DNA of 6,142 bases from UBA3941 sp035647175 (GTDB taxonomy: Bacteria > Bacillota > Clostridia > Caldicoprobacterales > UBA3941). The position numbers were made by a program, and so were the translations under genes. The first letter of the stretch is position 1. Each line of letters starts with the position of its first letter. The notes below the pieces were generated by a model. The model was not told where the DNA came from. It saw only the letters and a program-made list of their open reading frames with translations, and ran no database searches. The stretch covers positions 1 to 6,142 of the forward strand of contig DASRNX010000002.1 of assembly GCA_035647175.1 (NCBI GenBank), in the 5' to 3' direction. Below, one piece after another: positions 4,730 through 6,142 of this stretch.

Positions 4730-6028
4730 CTAGATTTTCCTTATATTGAACATCTTGGATAATATATACCAGGTAGCCGTCAGTGGGAGGTTCAGAGTCC
4801 AATAGAAGACGCCCCTCAGCCCGTATTCCGGTACCAAAAGGTATTTGTTATAATGGCTTAGGGCATCCTCAAACCATGCAATATGCTGTATACCGCTTGC
4901 GTTGATATAATCCATGGAGGGCTGTTTGACATCATCGTGGAATATGATGGGCGCGTCGTAGGTTCTGCCCAGATTCCATACCCCGGCAAGGGTGACGGTA
5001 GATGCAGGGTTGGCGGGACCATAGGGCAGCGGCCAGTCGTATCCGTAGTTGGTCAAACCCATTAAAATCCTGTCCGGAGGAATATCACTGGCTATGGCAT
5101 AGTCCAACACCTTTCTCACAAAAGGCAGCGGGGCAGTGGGAGAAGGCGGGCCGCCGCGCCATCCCCATTCATAGGTCATTATGGCTGCCAAATCCATATA
5201 GGGGGCAAGGGCCCTATAGTCAAAGAAACCGGCCCAAGGCCTGTCGGGGAGATCTTCCCATTTGGCGGCAATATTAACGCCTAGCAGCTTGTCTTGGCTG
5301 TGAAGCCTTTCAAAGAGCAGGCGAATAAAGTTGGTAAAAAGGTCTCTGTCTTCGGGATGAAGGTTTTCAAAGTCTATCATGACACCCGGGAGGTCGTATA
5401 GTTCCAAAAAGGCCATGATATTTTCTATAAAGGTATTGAGGATTTCGGGGGTTGCTATTACAGCCCTACCCAAATCGCTGTCGAATTCCCCTTCCTTAAG
5501 ATTGGTTAGGACAGGGACGGGCAAAACACTTTCTTCCCTGGCAGCGTCCAAGACGATGGGGCTTATAGAGCCTGTTATCTCTCCGGTTTCTGTAACGGGA
5601 AAATCGAAGATCCCTACATATGTTAAATATCTCCCTAAAGCCCTGATTAGGAAGGCATCCGGATCCGAAATCGGCAGATAATATCCAAAGGTCTCAATGG
5701 TGAGTACCGGGGTGCTGCCGCCGGCGGGCTGTATAATAAGGGTTTGGCCTATAGCCAGCTCGAAGGGAAAGGTAAGGTCGTTAAGGGCTATGATGCTATA
5801 GACGGTGACACCAAACTGCTGCGCAATAGAAAAAAGGGTATCCCCCTGCTGTACCGTATATGTAACCTCTTCTGTCGGGGATTGGGTAGGGATGACTAGG
5901 TTCATGCCTACGACCAGGGGTTCCTCGGGGTTTAAGCCGTTTACATCAACTATCGCCTGAGGGGATATATCAAAGGCAAGACCGATGGCATCTAGAGTAT
6001 CGTCGGGCTTTACAGTATAAAATTCCAT
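4730..6028 (-). CDS. LysM-LysM-GH18 peptidoglycan hydrolase, YaaH/SleL spore type
   Basis: This 432-residue protein has two N-terminal LysM peptidoglycan-binding modules (about 2-48, FYTVKPDDTLDAIGLAF; about 55-101, VTYTVQQGDTLFSIAQQFGV) and a C-terminal glycosyl hydrolase 18 domain (about 108-430). In the GH18 domain, GVMIDFEN (215-222) carries the catalytic Asp219-x-Glu221 pair, MTYEWGWRGGPPSP (284-297) is the substrate-binding strand, and GVFYWTLNLP (406-415) is the family end motif. This order is that of YaaH/SleL, N-acetylglucosaminidases that act on spore cortex during germination. There is no signal peptide: the first LysM begins at residue 2, as in coat-localised SleL-type proteins assembled from the mother cell. 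I chose the ATG at 6028 because GGTGGTGA lies 5 bases upstream; the longer TTG start at 6043 would overlap that site. The cortex role is inferred from architecture. Confidence 0.9.
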   Translation of the reverse strand: MEFYTVKPDDTLDAIGLAFDISPQAIVDVNGLNPEEPLVVGMNLVIPTQSPTEEVTYTVQQGDTLFSIAQQFGVTVYSIIALNDLTFPFELAIGQTLIIQPAGGSTPVLTIETFGYYLPISDPDAFLIRALGRYLTYVGIFDFPVTETGEITGSISPIVLDAAREESVLPVPVLTNLKEGEFDSDLGRAVIATPEILNTFIENIMAFLELYDLPGVMIDFENLHPEDRDLFTNFIRLLFERLHSQDKLLGVNIAAKWEDLPDRPWAGFFDYRALAPYMDLAAIMTYEWGWRGGPPSPTAPLPFVRKVLDYAIASDIPPDRILMGLTNYGYDWPLPYGPANPASTVTLAGVWNLGRTYDAPIIFHDDVKQPSMDYINASGIQHIAWFEDALSHYNKYLLVPEYGLRGVFYWTLNLPLTATWYILSKMFNIRKI

Positions 6029-6033
6029 AAAAA

Positions 6034-6041
6034 TCACCACC
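6034..6041 (-). promoter_or_regulatory. Ribosome binding site deciding the LysM-GH18 start
   Basis: On the minus strand GGTGGTGA resembles GGAGGTGA with one change and ends 5 bases before the ATG at 6026-6028. It excludes the in-frame TTG at 6043 as the likely start. Confidence 0.65.
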
Positions 6042-6058
6042 AACTATTTCTCTCTTCC

Positions 6059-6086
6059 ATTATATGCGGTATAATTCATATGTTGA
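6059..6086 (-). promoter_or_regulatory. Candidate promoter of the LysM-GH18 gene
   Basis: On the minus strand a perfect TATAAT (6059-6064) has TCAACA (6081-6086, four of six matches to TTGACA) 16 bp upstream and lies about 30 bp before the start codon. The same stretch reads CATATAAT (6059-6066), close to the -10 consensus of sporulation sigma E (CATACAAT) and loosely like sigma K. Sporulation control would fit the gene product, but no clear sigma E or K -35 element is seen at the right distance. Confidence 0.4.
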
Positions 6087-6142
6087 GGTTCAGATAGATA
6101 ATCAGTAGGTCAGCTGAATTTGTTGGCATGATAATTACATTG

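Noticed and set aside
4883..5681. Plus-strand open frames inside the LysM-GH18 gene
   Set aside because: They are antisense to an intact two-LysM plus GH18 protein and show no recognisable domains.
1..6142. CRISPR arrays, tRNA or rRNA genes, transposase genes
   Set aside because: No regularly spaced repeats, no tRNA cloverleaf or rRNA signature and no transposase motifs were seen on either strand by eye.

Overview
The window looks like a chromosomal segment from a spore-forming member of the Firmicutes, probably a clostridial lineage. The reasons are strong GGAGG-type ribosome binding sites, frequent ATA and AGG/AGA codons, AT-rich intergenic DNA, a LURP-one-related (YxjI-like) protein, and a LysM-GH18 protein without a signal peptide of the YaaH/SleL spore type. 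The species cannot be named from this sequence alone.

Layout. At the left edge (21-509, minus strand) is a YxjI-like LURP-one-related protein. A divergent intergenic region of about 400 bp (510-913) follows. It holds several palindromes, a candidate extended -10 promoter and a cluster of three TGACCTGTT-like half-sites just before the next gene. Three plus-strand genes come next: a LarA-like protein of the nickel-dependent hydroxyacid racemase/epimerase superfamily (914-2176), a DUF1537 four-carbon acid sugar kinase (2219-3481) and a PdxA/PdxA2-type dehydrogenase (3719-4690). A 237-bp gap between the kinase and pdxA2 codes for no recognisable protein but can fold into an elaborate, apparently pseudoknotted RNA (3507-3663). 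Facing the operon, and separated from it by only 39 bp, is the LysM-LysM-GH18 gene (4730-6028, minus strand). Its promoter region fills the right edge.

How the genes work together. DUF1537 kinases and PdxA2 are established partners in tetronate catabolism: the acid is phosphorylated on O4, oxidised at C3 by PdxA2, and the product decarboxylates to dihydroxyacetone phosphate. My reading is that the LarA-like protein adds a C2 epimerisation step, for example between D-threonate and D-erythronate, so that both epimers enter through one kinase. This is an inference from gene order and family chemistry. No transporter, no regulator and none of the LarB/LarC/LarE cofactor genes lie in the window. 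The two flanking minus-strand genes appear unrelated to this pathway.

The points most worth a second look are the epimerase-kinase-dehydrogenase cassette, the structured RNA upstream of pdxA2, and the operator-like half-site cluster upstream of the operon.
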